Below, piece by piece: positions 30,777 through 41,684 of a stretch of DNA of 64,000 nucleotides; position 1 is the stretch's first letter; the number at the start of each line of letters is the position of its first letter. Location of the stretch: assembly GCA_023145435.1 (NCBI GenBank), contig JAGLDS010000006.1, forward strand, positions 35,900 through 99,899, written 5' to 3'. This stretch comes from Clostridiales bacterium. GTDB lineage: Bacteria > Bacillota > Clostridia > DUPQ01. A program made the position numbers and the translations under genes. The notes beneath the pieces are model-generated. The model was not told where the DNA came from, ran no database searches, and saw only the letters and a list, made by a program, of their open reading frames with translations.

Positions 30777-31565
30777 TTAACACCACGTACAAGGGACTAA
30801 GCGTTCTTTATAATGAGCGCTACCATGTGTACCACCTGACCCATCTAATTTGTCTTGTTGACCATGATCTGCAAGTAGAATTATTCCATACCCTAATTTG
30901 TTAAGAATGGGAATAATATTTGATAACATTTCATCTGTTTTTATAAGCATTGGAATTACTTTTTTAGATGATGGACCAACAGCATGAAATACTGTATCTA
31001 TAGTTCCTAATTGAGCAATTATATAATCAGGTGATTTTTCAAGTAAATCTATCATTGTATTATAAAACCCATCATCCCATTTTATATCTTTTGAAGGGTC
31101 AGGATAAATAGTTGGTATTTTTGAATACCTAGCTAATAAATTAGCACCTGTATATTCTTTCCTTCCAACTCCTGCACTTGATTTCTTGTTTTCATGTAAT
31201 ACATCAAATATTGTTTCACATTTTAATATACTATTTAAATTTTCACCTCCGTGCACTTTTAGAGTCGTACCTGTAATCATTGTAGAAAAATTTACAGGTG
31301 TAATTGTAGGCATTACGGAACTAACGACTATACTATTTTTATCATGTAATGAAGCTAAATAAGGCATTACATGCTTCCATTTAGTATATATATCATAACC
31401 AAATGCATCCATTACAAGTAGGCATACCTTATTATATTTATTTAAGTCGTCTTTTATTTCTTTGATTACATCTCCAACACTTTCTAAAGGTTCTCGAATA
31501 TTCATAATACTACATACAGTTGGGGCAATATCTACCATGTTATATATTTTTTCAAAATTTATCAT
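30777..31565 (-). CDS. Alkaline phosphatase superfamily protein
   Basis: 262 aa; VCLLVMDAFGYD, TPVNFSTMITGT, ILLADHGQQDKLDGSGGTHGS. Confidence 0.82.
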   Translation of the reverse strand: MINFEKIYNMVDIAPTVCSIMNIREPLESVGDVIKEIKDDLNKYNKVCLLVMDAFGYDIYTKWKHVMPYLASLHDKNSIVVSSVMPTITPVNFSTMITGTTLKVHGGENLNSILKCETIFDVLHENKKSSAGVGRKEYTGANLLARYSKIPTIYPDPSKDIKWDDGFYNTMIDLLEKSPDYIIAQLGTIDTVFHAVGPSSKKVIPMLIKTDEMLSNIIPILNKLGYGIILLADHGQQDKLDGSGGTHGSAHYKERLVPCTWC

Positions 31566-31633
31566 TATATAATCCTCCTATAAAATAATTACTATACTTA
31601 AAATATTACTATAAAATGGATGATAAATAAACA

Positions 31634-32017
31634 AAAAAATAGCGAGTAAAAAGATGAATAATTTTAATAAAAAAGTATTTTTTCTCATTGGTTGATAGTG
31701 TAGTCAATGATAGACGAGGAGAAGTAGTGTTATGTATTATAAAGAATCAAAAGGCAATTGCCATTAGAAGTAGAGAATATCCAGAGGGAGTATTTAGAAT
31801 TCCTACTGGTGGTATAAACTATGGAGAAGATACAAATGGTAACTTATTAGTAGATGCTCTTGAAGATGAGGTTAGTGAAGTAAAGTTATGTAAAAAGGAG
31901 CAACTAAAGGAAATTGCTAACCATCTATTAGGATTAAACTCATACTGGGATGACTGGGGACAATTTAGATATGAAACTACTATTTTTGCTTATAATTCGT
32001 TAAAAAACAAAATTTAA
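31634..32017 (+). pseudogene. Probable NUDIX hydrolase remnant (5' frameshift and internal loss of most of the Nudix box)
   Basis: ORF 31688-32017 (TTG start) has FRIPTGGINYGEDTNG then VDALEDEV, lacking the REXXEEXG core, yet keeps a WDDWGQFRYETTIFAY C-term; upstream in another frame atgaataattttaataaaaaagta... reads MNNFNKKVFFLIG*. Confidence 0.5.
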
Positions 32018-32154
32018 TGATTTTCATACTATATATAAGTTATTTACAGTTTATTTATACCATATAATATGTTAAAATGTCTTGTAGTTATTAATAGCGC
32101 TTATTTTATTATGCTTAAGCGTAAAACATAGAATAATATAAAAGGAGATTTACT

Positions 32155-35100
32155 ATGAGTAAGGTTATGAAAACCATGGATGGCAATACCGCCGCCGCAC
32201 ATGTTGCTTATGCATTTACAGATGTGGCAGCAATCTATCCAATCACACCTTCATCACCAATGGCTGAATATGTTGACGAATGGGCTGCATATGGTCAGAA
32301 AAACATTTTCGGTCAAGAAGTCAAAGTTGTTGAAATGCAATCAGAAGCAGGAGCAGCTGGAACCGTTCACGGTTCATTACAAGCAGGCGCCCTAACCACT
32401 ACGTTTACAGCTTCACAGGGATTATTATTAATGATTCCAAACATGTATAAAATTTCAGGAGAATTATTACCAGGTGTATTCCATGTTAGTGCTCGTGCAG
32501 TAGCAGGACATGCATTATCAATTTTTGGTGATCATTCTGATGTAATGGCAACTAGACAAACAGGATTTGCCATGATAGCTTCTGGTAGTGTACAAGAAGC
32601 AATGGATTTAGCTGGTGTAGCTCACTTAAGTGCTATTAAAGGTCGTATACCTTTTGTTCACTTCTTTGATGGATTCAGAACATCTCATGAAATTCAAAAA
32701 ATTGAAGTAATGGATTATGAAGATTTAAAAGGATTAGTTGATTTTGATGCAATTAAGGCTTTTAGAAAAAACGCATTAAATCCTGAACATCCAGTTTTAA
32801 GAGGAACAGCACAAAATCCAGATATTTTCTTCCAAGCAAAAGAAGTTTCTAATAAATTCTATCAAGTAATACCTGCTATCGTAGAAGATTACATGAAAGA
32901 AATTTCAAAAATCACAGGTAGAACATATAATTTATTTGATTATCATGGAGCACCTGATGCTACAAAAGTTATTATCGCAATGGGTTCTGCTACAGATACA
33001 ATGGAAGAAACTGTTGATTACTTAGTATCTAAAGGTGAAAAAGTTGGACTATTAAAAGTTAGACTATACAGACCTTTCTCAATTGAACATTTTATAAAAG
33101 CATTACCAAACACTGTTGAAAAAATTGCAGTTATGGATAGAACTAAAGAACCTGGTTCAATTGGCGAACCATTATATGTAGACGTTTGTGCAGCTTATTC
33201 AGGCGACAAAGATGCTCCTATAATTGTTGGTGGTAGATATGGACTTGGTTCAAAAGATACTACACCTGATCAAATTATTGCAGTATTTAATAATTTAAAA
33301 GCTGATGTACCTAAAAATGGATTCACAATTGGAATTAATGATGATGTAACTTATTTATCATTACCATTAGGTGAAGCATTAGATACTACACCTAAGGGAA
33401 CAGTTAATTGTAAATTCTGGGGATTAGGTGGAGACGGTACTGTTGGTGCTAATAAAAACTCAATTAAAATTATTGGTGACCATACTGATAAATATGCACA
33501 AGCATACTTCTCATATGATTCAAAAAAATCTGGTGGGATTACAGTATCTCATTTGCGTTTTGGAGATAAACCAATTAAATCTACTTACTTAATTTCAAAA
33601 GCAGATTTTGTTGCCTGTCATCAACAATCATATTTAGGAAAATATGATATGGTTTCTGACATTAAAAAAGGTGGAGCTTTTCTTTTAAACACAACATGGA
33701 CTAAAGATGAATTAGAAATGTATATTCCAAATGATGTGAAAGCATACATTGCTAATAACGATATAGAGTTTTACACAATTAACGGTATTGCAATTGGTGA
33801 AGAAATTGGTTTAGGCCAACGAATTAACATGGTGTTAATGAGTGCTTTCTTTAAACTAGCAAAAATTATTCCAATGGATGAAGCTGTTGATTACATGAAA
33901 CTAGCAATCAAAAAATCATATGGTAAAAAAGGTGACAAGATTGTTAACATGAATAATGAAGCGGTTGAACAAGGAATCAATGCTTTACATAAAGTGGAAG
34001 TTCCTAAAGAATGGAAAACATTAACAATGCCAGAAGCAAAAGAAGGCGTTGGAACAGATTTCTATAAAAATGTTGCAAATGTAATGAATATGCAAAAAGG
34101 TGATACTTTACCTGTAAGTGCATTTGTAGGAATAGAAGATGGAACATTCCCACAAGCTTTAACACAATATGAAAAACGTGGGGTTGCTGTTACAGTACCT
34201 GAATGGAACATGGATACTTGTATTCAGTGTAATCAGTGTGCATATGTTTGTCCTCATGCAGTTATAAGACCTTTCTTATTAGATGAAAGCGAAAGAGCAA
34301 ATGCTCCTAAAGATTTTGAAAGTAAAAAAGCTTTAGGAAAAGGAATGGATGATTTAACCTTTAGAATACAAGTATCAACCTTAGATTGTATGGGTTGTGG
34401 TAGTTGTGTGGATGTTTGTCCTTCAAAAGTTAAATCACTTGTAATGAAACCAATTGAAACACAAACTAATCAGATTCCACTATGGGAATTTGCTGAAACA
34501 GTTACTCAAAAAGATACTACTTTAAATAAATTCTCTGTTAAAGGTAGCCAATTTAAAACACCATATATTGAATTTACAGGTGCTTGTGCAGGTTGTGGTG
34601 AAACACCTTACATGAAACTTGTAACACAGTTATATGGAGATAGAATGATGATTGCTAATGCAACTGGTTGTTCTTCAATCTGGGGTGGATCTGCACCATC
34701 AACACCATTTGCTATTGATGAAAATGGTAATGGACCAGCTTGGGCTAACTCACTATTTGAAGATAATGCTGAGTATGGTCTTGGTATGTTTATAGGAGTT
34801 GAACAAGTTAGAGGTAAAGTACAAGACTTATGCCAAACATTAGTTGATAGTGATGATGTATGTGATGATGTAACATTAGCTGCAAAAGATTGGATTGATC
34901 ATCGTTACATTGGTGAAGGAACTAGAAAAGTAAAAGAGACTTTAGTAGAAACACTAAAAAACTGTAATAACGACTGTTGTAATACTGATGCTACTTTAGA
35001 AGTTGTTGAAGAATTACTTGAAAAACAAGACTTCATGATTAAGCGTTCACAATGGATTGTTGGTGGAGACGGTTGGGCTTATGATATAGGTTACGGTGGA

Positions 35101-35679
35101 TTAGACCATGTACTAGCTTCTGGTGAAGATGTAAATGTATTAGTATTTGATACTGAAGTTTATTCAAACACTGGTGGTCAGGCTTCAAAAGCTACACCAT
35201 CTGGATCTGTTGCAAAATTTGCAGCTGCTGGTAAACCAATTAAGAAAAAAGATTTAGGGTTAATGGCTATGTCTTATGGTTATGTATACGTAGCACAATG
35301 TGCAATGGGTGCTAATCAAGCACAGTTTATAAAAGCAGTTAAAGAAGCTGAAAGTTATCGAGGACCATCACTTATTATCTGTTATGCTCCATGTATTAAC
35401 CATGGAATCAGAAAAGGAATGGCTCAAGTTCAATTAGAAGAAAAATTAGCTGTAAAAACAGGTTATTGGAATAACTATCGTTACAATCCAGATGCAGAAG
35501 GTAACAAATTCATCTTAGACCAAAAAGCACCAGATGGAGATTACCAAGAATTCTTAATGGGTGAAAACAGATATGCTTCATTAACAAGAACATTCCCAGA
35601 AAGAGCTAAAGAGTTATTTAAGCAATCAGAAGAAGATGCAAAAGGAAGATATGAAACTTATAAAAAATTAGCAGAATAA
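32155..35679 (+). CDS. nifJ: Pyruvate:ferredoxin (flavodoxin) oxidoreductase
   Basis: 1174 aa; MDGNTAAAHVAYAFTDVAAIYPITPSSPMAEYVDEWA; two CxxCxxCxxxCP motifs; FDTEVYSNTGGQASKATP. Confidence 0.98.
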   Translation: MSKVMKTMDGNTAAAHVAYAFTDVAAIYPITPSSPMAEYVDEWAAYGQKNIFGQEVKVVEMQSEAGAAGTVHGSLQAGALTTTFTASQGLLLMIPNMYKISGELLPGVFHVSARAVAGHALSIFGDHSDVMATRQTGFAMIASGSVQEAMDLAGVAHLSAIKGRIPFVHFFDGFRTSHEIQKIEVMDYEDLKGLVDFDAIKAFRKNALNPEHPVLRGTAQNPDIFFQAKEVSNKFYQVIPAIVEDYMKEISKITGRTYNLFDYHGAPDATKVIIAMGSATDTMEETVDYLVSKGEKVGLLKVRLYRPFSIEHFIKALPNTVEKIAVMDRTKEPGSIGEPLYVDVCAAYSGDKDAPIIVGGRYGLGSKDTTPDQIIAVFNNLKADVPKNGFTIGINDDVTYLSLPLGEALDTTPKGTVNCKFWGLGGDGTVGANKNSIKIIGDHTDKYAQAYFSYDSKKSGGITVSHLRFGDKPIKSTYLISKADFVACHQQSYLGKYDMVSDIKKGGAFLLNTTWTKDELEMYIPNDVKAYIANNDIEFYTINGIAIGEEIGLGQRINMVLMSAFFKLAKIIPMDEAVDYMKLAIKKSYGKKGDKIVNMNNEAVEQGINALHKVEVPKEWKTLTMPEAKEGVGTDFYKNVANVMNMQKGDTLPVSAFVGIEDGTFPQALTQYEKRGVAVTVPEWNMDTCIQCNQCAYVCPHAVIRPFLLDESERANAPKDFESKKALGKGMDDLTFRIQVSTLDCMGCGSCVDVCPSKVKSLVMKPIETQTNQIPLWEFAETVTQKDTTLNKFSVKGSQFKTPYIEFTGACAGCGETPYMKLVTQLYGDRMMIANATGCSSIWGGSAPSTPFAIDENGNGPAWANSLFEDNAEYGLGMFIGVEQVRGKVQDLCQTLVDSDDVCDDVTLAAKDWIDHRYIGEGTRKVKETLVETLKNCNNDCCNTDATLEVVEELLEKQDFMIKRSQWIVGGDGWAYDIGYGGLDHVLASGEDVNVLVFDTEVYSNTGGQASKATPSGSVAKFAAAGKPIKKKDLGLMAMSYGYVYVAQCAMGANQAQFIKAVKEAESYRGPSLIICYAPCINHGIRKGMAQVQLEEKLAVKTGYWNNYRYNPDAEGNKFILDQKAPDGDYQEFLMGENRYASLTRTFPERAKELFKQSEEDAKGRYETYKKLAE

Positions 35680-35700
35680 TTGCATTAATTAACAATAAAA

Positions 35701-35732
35701 AAAAGAGTCGTAAAATATTACGGCTCTTTTTT
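35701..35732 (+). terminator. Rho-independent terminator after nifJ
   Basis: aagagtcgtaa-aata-ttacggctctt followed by a T-run. Confidence 0.85.
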
Positions 35733-35769
35733 ATTTAAGTATTTCTAACGGATATAATAAGAAAGAAAA

Positions 35770-37320
35770 TTATCCTAATTCAATATACTTAAAGATTGTA
35801 CTAGATATTAATAATAGAATAGTTGTCATAAATATGTTGTATGATAGTAATATTAATACAGTATTAATAAATGATTGGCTATTAATCAAAACAATAACTG
35901 CCAAGATAATACCAGGAGTTAAAATAAGTAATGTGAGTAATATTTTAAAGAAAATCTTTAAAGCGTTTGCATGAAAAGAACCAAAAAGTTTACGAGCTAA
36001 TAAATCCCCATATAAATATATAGAACCAAAGGAGGCATAAGTAAAACCACAAAGAATAACAAGTGGAATTGATTGCTTATAAAGAAATCCTGCAATTATG
36101 AATAAAATAAAACCATCTAATAAATTTTTTAAATTAGCCATGGCAGTAACTGCTAAAAGTTTAGTTGTATTATGGACTGGAATCAAATAAATATAATGTT
36201 TTGATAGCTCTTGTGTAAATCGACCATTAACATTGCTTAAAAAAAGAATATATACTGAAATCAATAAAACAAATAATATGGATCCCTCATAAAAAACAAC
36301 TCTCATAATAATTACAAAAACAAGAATCATTATAGTTACTTTATCAAATAATAACATACCTGTTTTTCTTAACTCAAGATAGGAACGTTGGAAAATGGTC
36401 ATTGCACCTGATTTAGTAAAAGTAAATGAAACAGATTTTATTTTTGTTAAAGAACCAATACCAAAGAAGCCATTTTTAGCCTTTGTAGATATAACACTTT
36501 CTTTAAACTCTGTAGAAACTAGAGCATCTTCATAATAATCTTTTTCAATACTGTATAACCATAAAATCAATAGAAATATGGAGCTAATTGATAATCCTAA
36601 AAAAACATAAAAAGAAGGTGTAATACCACTAATAGCATAAGCAATAATTTGACCATTCCATCCAATGACAGGTAAATATGATATAAACTTAGTTGACATG
36701 GCCATGGTAAATCCTTCTAAAAGAGTTTGCTCTTTAATAATTTGAAATACTATATTAAAAAGAACAGCTAGAAAAAGTAAATTTAATATAATTTTTGCTA
36801 TTTTACGACGTTTAATATTTTTTGATGTATAACTATATATAATCATAGAAATGATTGGCAAAGTAAGCATATATAGAATAAATCCAATTAAAATTATTAA
36901 AACACCAAATTGGGATATACTAAAAAAACGACGTAAGTTTGGAACTTGCATTAATGCAAGAAGCGAAAATGAAAAGATTTGTGTTAACTGTTTTAAAAAG
37001 CCGTAAAATAAAATATTATTTGATTTGATTGGACTTGTAAATACCATATTAACATCTGCTAATCTAAAAAAGCTACTTCCGTTATCAATACCTTTTTTTA
37101 AAGTAAAATAAGCATATATAAAAAGGGCTGTAACAGCTAAGGAAAAAAACAAATCATAACTTCCATAACTATTAAAAGAAGAATCTAAAAAAGATAGAAT
37201 AAGAATAAATACAACAAATAATATTCCAAGAGTGTAACCAATAAGAAGTAAAGGCCTTTTTATAATTTTTTTTATAGTATTAACTAAAGTTCGTTTGATG
37301 ATATAAAGTAATGGTTGCAT
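35770..37320 (-). CDS. ABC exporter-like membrane protein
   Basis: 516 aa, many TM segments; directly downstream of an ABC ATPase gene. Confidence 0.72.
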   Translation of the reverse strand: MQPLLYIIKRTLVNTIKKIIKRPLLLIGYTLGILFVVFILILSFLDSSFNSYGSYDLFFSLAVTALFIYAYFTLKKGIDNGSSFFRLADVNMVFTSPIKSNNILFYGFLKQLTQIFSFSLLALMQVPNLRRFFSISQFGVLIILIGFILYMLTLPIISMIIYSYTSKNIKRRKIAKIILNLLFLAVLFNIVFQIIKEQTLLEGFTMAMSTKFISYLPVIGWNGQIIAYAISGITPSFYVFLGLSISSIFLLILWLYSIEKDYYEDALVSTEFKESVISTKAKNGFFGIGSLTKIKSVSFTFTKSGAMTIFQRSYLELRKTGMLLFDKVTIMILVFVIIMRVVFYEGSILFVLLISVYILFLSNVNGRFTQELSKHYIYLIPVHNTTKLLAVTAMANLKNLLDGFILFIIAGFLYKQSIPLVILCGFTYASFGSIYLYGDLLARKLFGSFHANALKIFFKILLTLLILTPGIILAVIVLINSQSFINTVLILLSYNIFMTTILLLISSTIFKYIELG

Positions 37321-37323
37321 TAA

Positions 37324-38028
37324 TTATTCACCTTCTTCTGTTACCTTAAAGAAAAGCTGTTCAATTGATTCTTGACTTTTGTCTACTTCACTACGTGTTC
37401 TTATTGCTGCAAATTTTCCTTTGTGTAAAATAAGAACCTTATCCCATAATTCTTCAATACTATCAATTATATGGGTGCTTATAAGGACAGAGCACCTTTG
37501 TTCTTTTAATTGAATTAAAACTTTTTTTAACTCCTTAATAGCTTTTGGATCAAGTCCAATCATTGGTTCATCTAACATAATAACTTTTGGATTAATTAAT
37601 AATGCACAGCATAGACTAACCTTTTGACACATTCCTTTTGATAAATCTTTTCCAACTTTATCTTGCTTATCAGTTAAATCAAAGATAGACAATAATCTAT
37701 CTGCCTCAGCTTGCCACCCTTCGTCTAAATTATATGCTTTAGCAATAAAAGCTAAATGCTCATATACAGTAAGGGCATCATAAAGTGCTGGGGTTTCTGG
37801 TACATACCCAAATACTTTTTTAGCGTCAATTGATTTGTTATCTAGTTTACAAATTGAAATAGTTCCTTTGAAACGAAGTAATCCAGCTATAGATTTAATA
37901 GTAGTGCTTTTACCAGCACCATTAGGCCCAAGAAGAACACCGATTTCTCCTGGATTAACAGTGAAACTTATGGAATCAACAGCTAAAACATTACCATACT
38001 TCTTTGTTAAAGTAGTTACTTCTAGCAT
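37324..38028 (-). CDS. ABC transporter ATP-binding protein
   Basis: 234 aa; LLGPNGAGKSTTIKSIAGL, LSKGMCQKVSLCCALLINPKVIMLDEP. Confidence 0.95.
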   Translation of the reverse strand: MLEVTTLTKKYGNVLAVDSISFTVNPGEIGVLLGPNGAGKSTTIKSIAGLLRFKGTISICKLDNKSIDAKKVFGYVPETPALYDALTVYEHLAFIAKAYNLDEGWQAEADRLLSIFDLTDKQDKVGKDLSKGMCQKVSLCCALLINPKVIMLDEPMIGLDPKAIKELKKVLIQLKEQRCSVLISTHIIDSIEELWDKVLILHKGKFAAIRTRSEVDKSQESIEQLFFKVTEEGE

Positions 38029-38171
38029 AATTTAGTACTCCTTATTAAGCGATAATTATATCACTGATAATTTTAAAATCCAAACTTGAATTAGAGTTAT
38101 CGATGAAGTATACTTTAAAAAAGACAAAAAGCCACTCGCATATATACATTAAAGATGAGAAAGGAAGAAAT

Positions 38172-38972
38172 ATGAATATTCTCATATGGACAGACTTAGA
38201 AGGTGTTAGTGGGATAGTAGATTTTGACAAACATGAAGAGCTGAGTGAAAAAGACAAATATCAAAGGAAATTAATGACAGGTGAAGTAAATGCTGCAATT
38301 AAAGCGTGTTTTGATAGTGGTGCAGATAAAGTTAAAGTTATTGAAGGCCATGATTCTATTGATTTTTTAGCTTTAGATGAAAGAGCACTATATGTTCCTG
38401 CTAGATATCCCGCTGTTTCTAAATTACAAGGTTGGGATGGTTATGACTATATATTGTTTATAGGGTGTCATGCCATGGAAGGTACAAAAAATGGTGTCCT
38501 TAATCATACAGGAAGCCATAAAGCAATTGCTCATCGTAAAATAAATGGAAAATTTATTGGAGAAGTAGGTACAGCCATTTATGAAGCGGGTGAATATGGG
38601 ATTACAGCCTTATTAGTTAGTGGAGATGAAGCGGTGTGTAATGAGGTAAAAGCATTTAGCCCAGGTATTTTTACTGCAGAAGTTAAAAAAGGATACGATC
38701 AATTCCATGCTGAATGTATTCACCCAATAAAAGCTAGACAGTTAATTTATAAAAAGACTTGTATGGCAATTAAGCAAAAGTATTTATTACAACCTATTAT
38801 TATTAAAGGGGATGTAATTTACGAAGAAAAATACAATGATAAAAAATCAATTGATAGTAGACGTAATCATTTATTTACAAAAGTAATAGATGAAAAAACT
38901 ATTGAATACCAAGGAAGTACTGTTATAAATACCCATGGTAGACGATGTGGATTAAAAATAAAGGAGTATTAA
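38172..38972 (+). CDS. M55 family (DppA-like D-aminopeptidase) metallopeptidase; start preferred over ORF-track start 38103
   Basis: MNILIWTDLEGVSGIVDFDKHEE...GHDSIDF...GCHAMEGTKNGVLNHTGSHKA; RBS aaaggaag upstream of 38172. Confidence 0.88.
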   Translation: MNILIWTDLEGVSGIVDFDKHEELSEKDKYQRKLMTGEVNAAIKACFDSGADKVKVIEGHDSIDFLALDERALYVPARYPAVSKLQGWDGYDYILFIGCHAMEGTKNGVLNHTGSHKAIAHRKINGKFIGEVGTAIYEAGEYGITALLVSGDEAVCNEVKAFSPGIFTAEVKKGYDQFHAECIHPIKARQLIYKKTCMAIKQKYLLQPIIIKGDVIYEEKYNDKKSIDSRRNHLFTKVIDEKTIEYQGSTVINTHGRRCGLKIKEY

Positions 38973-38975
38973 CAA

Positions 38976-39776
38976 ATGAAAATTGATCACGATGGACACA
39001 TGCACACATACTTATCGTTTTGTTGTCACGATGAAAAATGTATCCCTACGAATATTTTAAAAAAGGCTAGCCAAACAGGAATTAAAATTGTGAATTTTAC
39101 TGACCATTTATGGGAACGGGGAATGCCAGGGACTACAGAACCATATAAGACAGATCAAGATATTGATCATATTATGCAAATTAAAAAAATGATGCCAAAA
39201 GATACCTTTGGCGTAAAAGCATTAATAAGCTGTGAAACAGATTATCTAGGAGATGGACATATTGGATTAAGTAAAGAAAGTGCTTCTATGTTTGATTTTG
39301 TTCTAGCACCTACTAATCATTCACTTACAGATTATTATAAGGATAAAGGAATTACTCAAACAAAAGATATTTCAAAAAATCTATTACAACGTTTTAGAGA
39401 AGTACTTACTTTTGATGTGGCAAATGGAATTGCTCATCCTTTTTTACCTCTTGGTTATTTTGACAGAGGAGATGAAATCCTAAATTCAATGGAAGCAAGT
39501 GAATTACGCGAATGTTTTCATATGGCTAGAGAAAAAGGTGTAAGTATTGAATTAAATACAGATACTTTTGCTACTAATTGGAATAGAAATACAGATGCTT
39601 TTACTAACTCATCATATATGCGTATTTACCATATAGCTAAAGAAGCAAATAGTTTGTTTCATTTTGCATCTGATGCCCATAGTATAGAAGATATGGATTT
39701 ATTAGGAAAAATGCAACCATTTGTAGATGAATTAGGTATTGAAAAAAGCGACATACATCCTACATTTAGAACTTAA
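38976..39776 (+). CDS. PHP-domain phosphoesterase (histidinol-phosphatase-like)
   Basis: 266 aa; DHDGHMHTYLSF, NFTDHLWER, HFASDAHSIEDM. Confidence 0.85.
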   Translation: MKIDHDGHMHTYLSFCCHDEKCIPTNILKKASQTGIKIVNFTDHLWERGMPGTTEPYKTDQDIDHIMQIKKMMPKDTFGVKALISCETDYLGDGHIGLSKESASMFDFVLAPTNHSLTDYYKDKGITQTKDISKNLLQRFREVLTFDVANGIAHPFLPLGYFDRGDEILNSMEASELRECFHMAREKGVSIELNTDTFATNWNRNTDAFTNSSYMRIYHIAKEANSLFHFASDAHSIEDMDLLGKMQPFVDELGIEKSDIHPTFRT

Positions 39777-39784
39777 AAATATTG

Positions 39785-40321
39785 TTAACCTAATAATTCA
39801 TTAACATATAAAATACCAACAACAGCAATTGAATTTTCAATGGTTCCATTAAGAACCATTTCTTTTGCTTTTTTTAAAGGAACTTTTTCAACCAATAAAA
39901 ACTCATCTTCATCAAGATTTTGTTTTTTTAAAGTAATATTTTTAGCTAAATACAAATGAATTACTTCATCTGAATATCCAGGAGCTAAAGCAAGTTTAGT
40001 AAGAAAAGTAAAATCATTTGACACATATCCCGTTTCTTCTAATAATTCTCGTTTAGCACAGGTTAGAGGTTCTTCGTCACAATCAATTTTACCTGCAGGA
40101 ATCTCAATTAATATTTTATCAAATGGGGCTCTATATTGATGCTCTAAAATAATATGATTATCATCAGTTAACGCAACAATTGCACAAGCACCACGGTGTC
40201 TAATTACTTCGCGACTAGCTTTATTACCGTTTGGTAAAGTAACTGTCAATTTTTCTAAATCAATGATTTTTCCCTTATAAATACTTTCGCGATTTATAAT
40301 TTTTTCTACTAAATTTTTCAT
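39785..40321 (-). CDS. NUDIX hydrolase, ADP-ribose pyrophosphatase type (start trimmed to the internal Met)
   Basis: EIPAGKIDCDEEPLTCAKRELLEETGYVSNDFTFL complete Nudix box; ALAPGYSDEVIHLYLA. Confidence 0.9.
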   Translation of the reverse strand: MKNLVEKIINRESIYKGKIIDLEKLTVTLPNGNKASREVIRHRGACAIVALTDDNHIILEHQYRAPFDKILIEIPAGKIDCDEEPLTCAKRELLEETGYVSNDFTFLTKLALAPGYSDEVIHLYLAKNITLKKQNLDEDEFLLVEKVPLKKAKEMVLNGTIENSIAVVGILYVNELLG

Positions 40322-40392
40322 ATTTCTATTATATGAAATGCTTTTCCCAATAGCAAACAAAAACTGTTATACTATTAAGATAAAGGAACATT

Positions 40393-41184
40393 ATGATTGA
40401 ATTTGCTAGTTTATTTAGTGGTAGTAGTGGAAATGCCTTATATATTGAATATAAAGACACAAGATTATTAATTGATGCAGGAGTTAGTGGTATTCGCATT
40501 GAAAAAGCAATGGCTTCTATTAACAAGGATCCTTCATTACTTGATGGTATCTTAGTAACCCATGAACATAGTGATCATTGCCAATCCATTGGTATTTTAA
40601 ATCGCAGATTTAATATTCCCATTTATATTAATAAAGGTACATGGAAAAATGTAGAACATTGTGTGGGAAGGGTTAACGAAGCTTATATGAACTTTTTTCA
40701 CAGTAATGAAGAATTTACTGTTAAAGATTTTATAGTTCATCCTTTTTCCATTCCCCACGACGCAAGTGACCCTGTTGGGTTTAGTTTTTTTGCTGATAAT
40801 AAAAAAATTACTACAGCCACAGACATTGGTCATATGAATAAAAATTTATTAAAAAATCTAGAAAAATCAGATTTATTATTATTAGAGTGTAATCATGATT
40901 TGACTATGCTTGAAAATGGATCATACCCTTATCCGTTAAAAAAACGAATCAAAAGTGATTATGGTCATTTATGCAATAATCATACTGGTGATACAATATT
41001 AAAACTAGTACAAAATGGTCAAAGAAGATTTTTATTAGGCCATTTAAGTCGTGAAAACAATTATCCAGAATTAGCATTTAAAACTGTATCTAACTATTTA
41101 ACAGATAATGGATATAGTGTTGGAAAGGATATTGAATTGGATGTGGTACTACGTGATGTAACTAGCCAAATATATTATATATAA
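40393..41184 (+). CDS. walJ: MBL-fold hydrolase, WalJ/YycJ-like
   Basis: 263 aa; FASLFSGSSGNALYIEYKDTRLLIDAGVSGIRIEKAM, LVTHEHSDHCQSIGIL; next to rlmH. Confidence 0.88.
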   Translation: MIEFASLFSGSSGNALYIEYKDTRLLIDAGVSGIRIEKAMASINKDPSLLDGILVTHEHSDHCQSIGILNRRFNIPIYINKGTWKNVEHCVGRVNEAYMNFFHSNEEFTVKDFIVHPFSIPHDASDPVGFSFFADNKKITTATDIGHMNKNLLKNLEKSDLLLLECNHDLTMLENGSYPYPLKKRIKSDYGHLCNNHTGDTILKLVQNGQRRFLLGHLSRENNYPELAFKTVSNYLTDNGYSVGKDIELDVVLRDVTSQIYYI

Positions 41185-41186
41185 TT

Positions 41187-41666
41187 ATGAAAATTACGAT
41201 AATAACTGTTGGGAAACTAAAAGAAGAATATTATAAAAAAGCTTGTCAAGAATACCAAAAAAGATTAACAAGTTATCATCAATTAACATTGATTGAAGTA
41301 CCAGATGAAAAAGCTCCTGAAAAACTATCTAATAAACAAACCTATCAAGTCATGGAAAGAGAAGGGAAAAAAATTATTGATAAGCTTAAAGAACGACAAT
41401 ACATTATTGCTTTAGAGAGATTAGGAAAACAATTATCTTCTGTTCAATTATCAAAGAAAATTGAACAAATCGGTTTATCTGGAAAATCAGATATTGTTTT
41501 TATTATTGGAGGAAGTTTGGGATTATCAGATGAAGTAATAAATAGAGCTGATTTGTTATTGTCTTTTTCGTTAATGACCTTTCCTCATCAATTAATGAAA
41601 GTAATATTATTAGAACAATTATATAGAGCAACAAAAATTTCTAAAAACGAACCATATCATAAATAG
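41187..41666 (+). CDS. rlmH: 23S rRNA (pseudouridine1915-N3)-methyltransferase
   Basis: 159 aa; MKITIITVGKLKEEYYKKACQEYQKRL, FIIGGSLGLSDEV, MTFPHQLMKVILLEQLYRA. Confidence 0.96.
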   Translation: MKITIITVGKLKEEYYKKACQEYQKRLTSYHQLTLIEVPDEKAPEKLSNKQTYQVMEREGKKIIDKLKERQYIIALERLGKQLSSVQLSKKIEQIGLSGKSDIVFIIGGSLGLSDEVINRADLLLSFSLMTFPHQLMKVILLEQLYRATKISKNEPYHK

Positions 41667-41684
41667 CGAAAGGAAATAGAGCAT

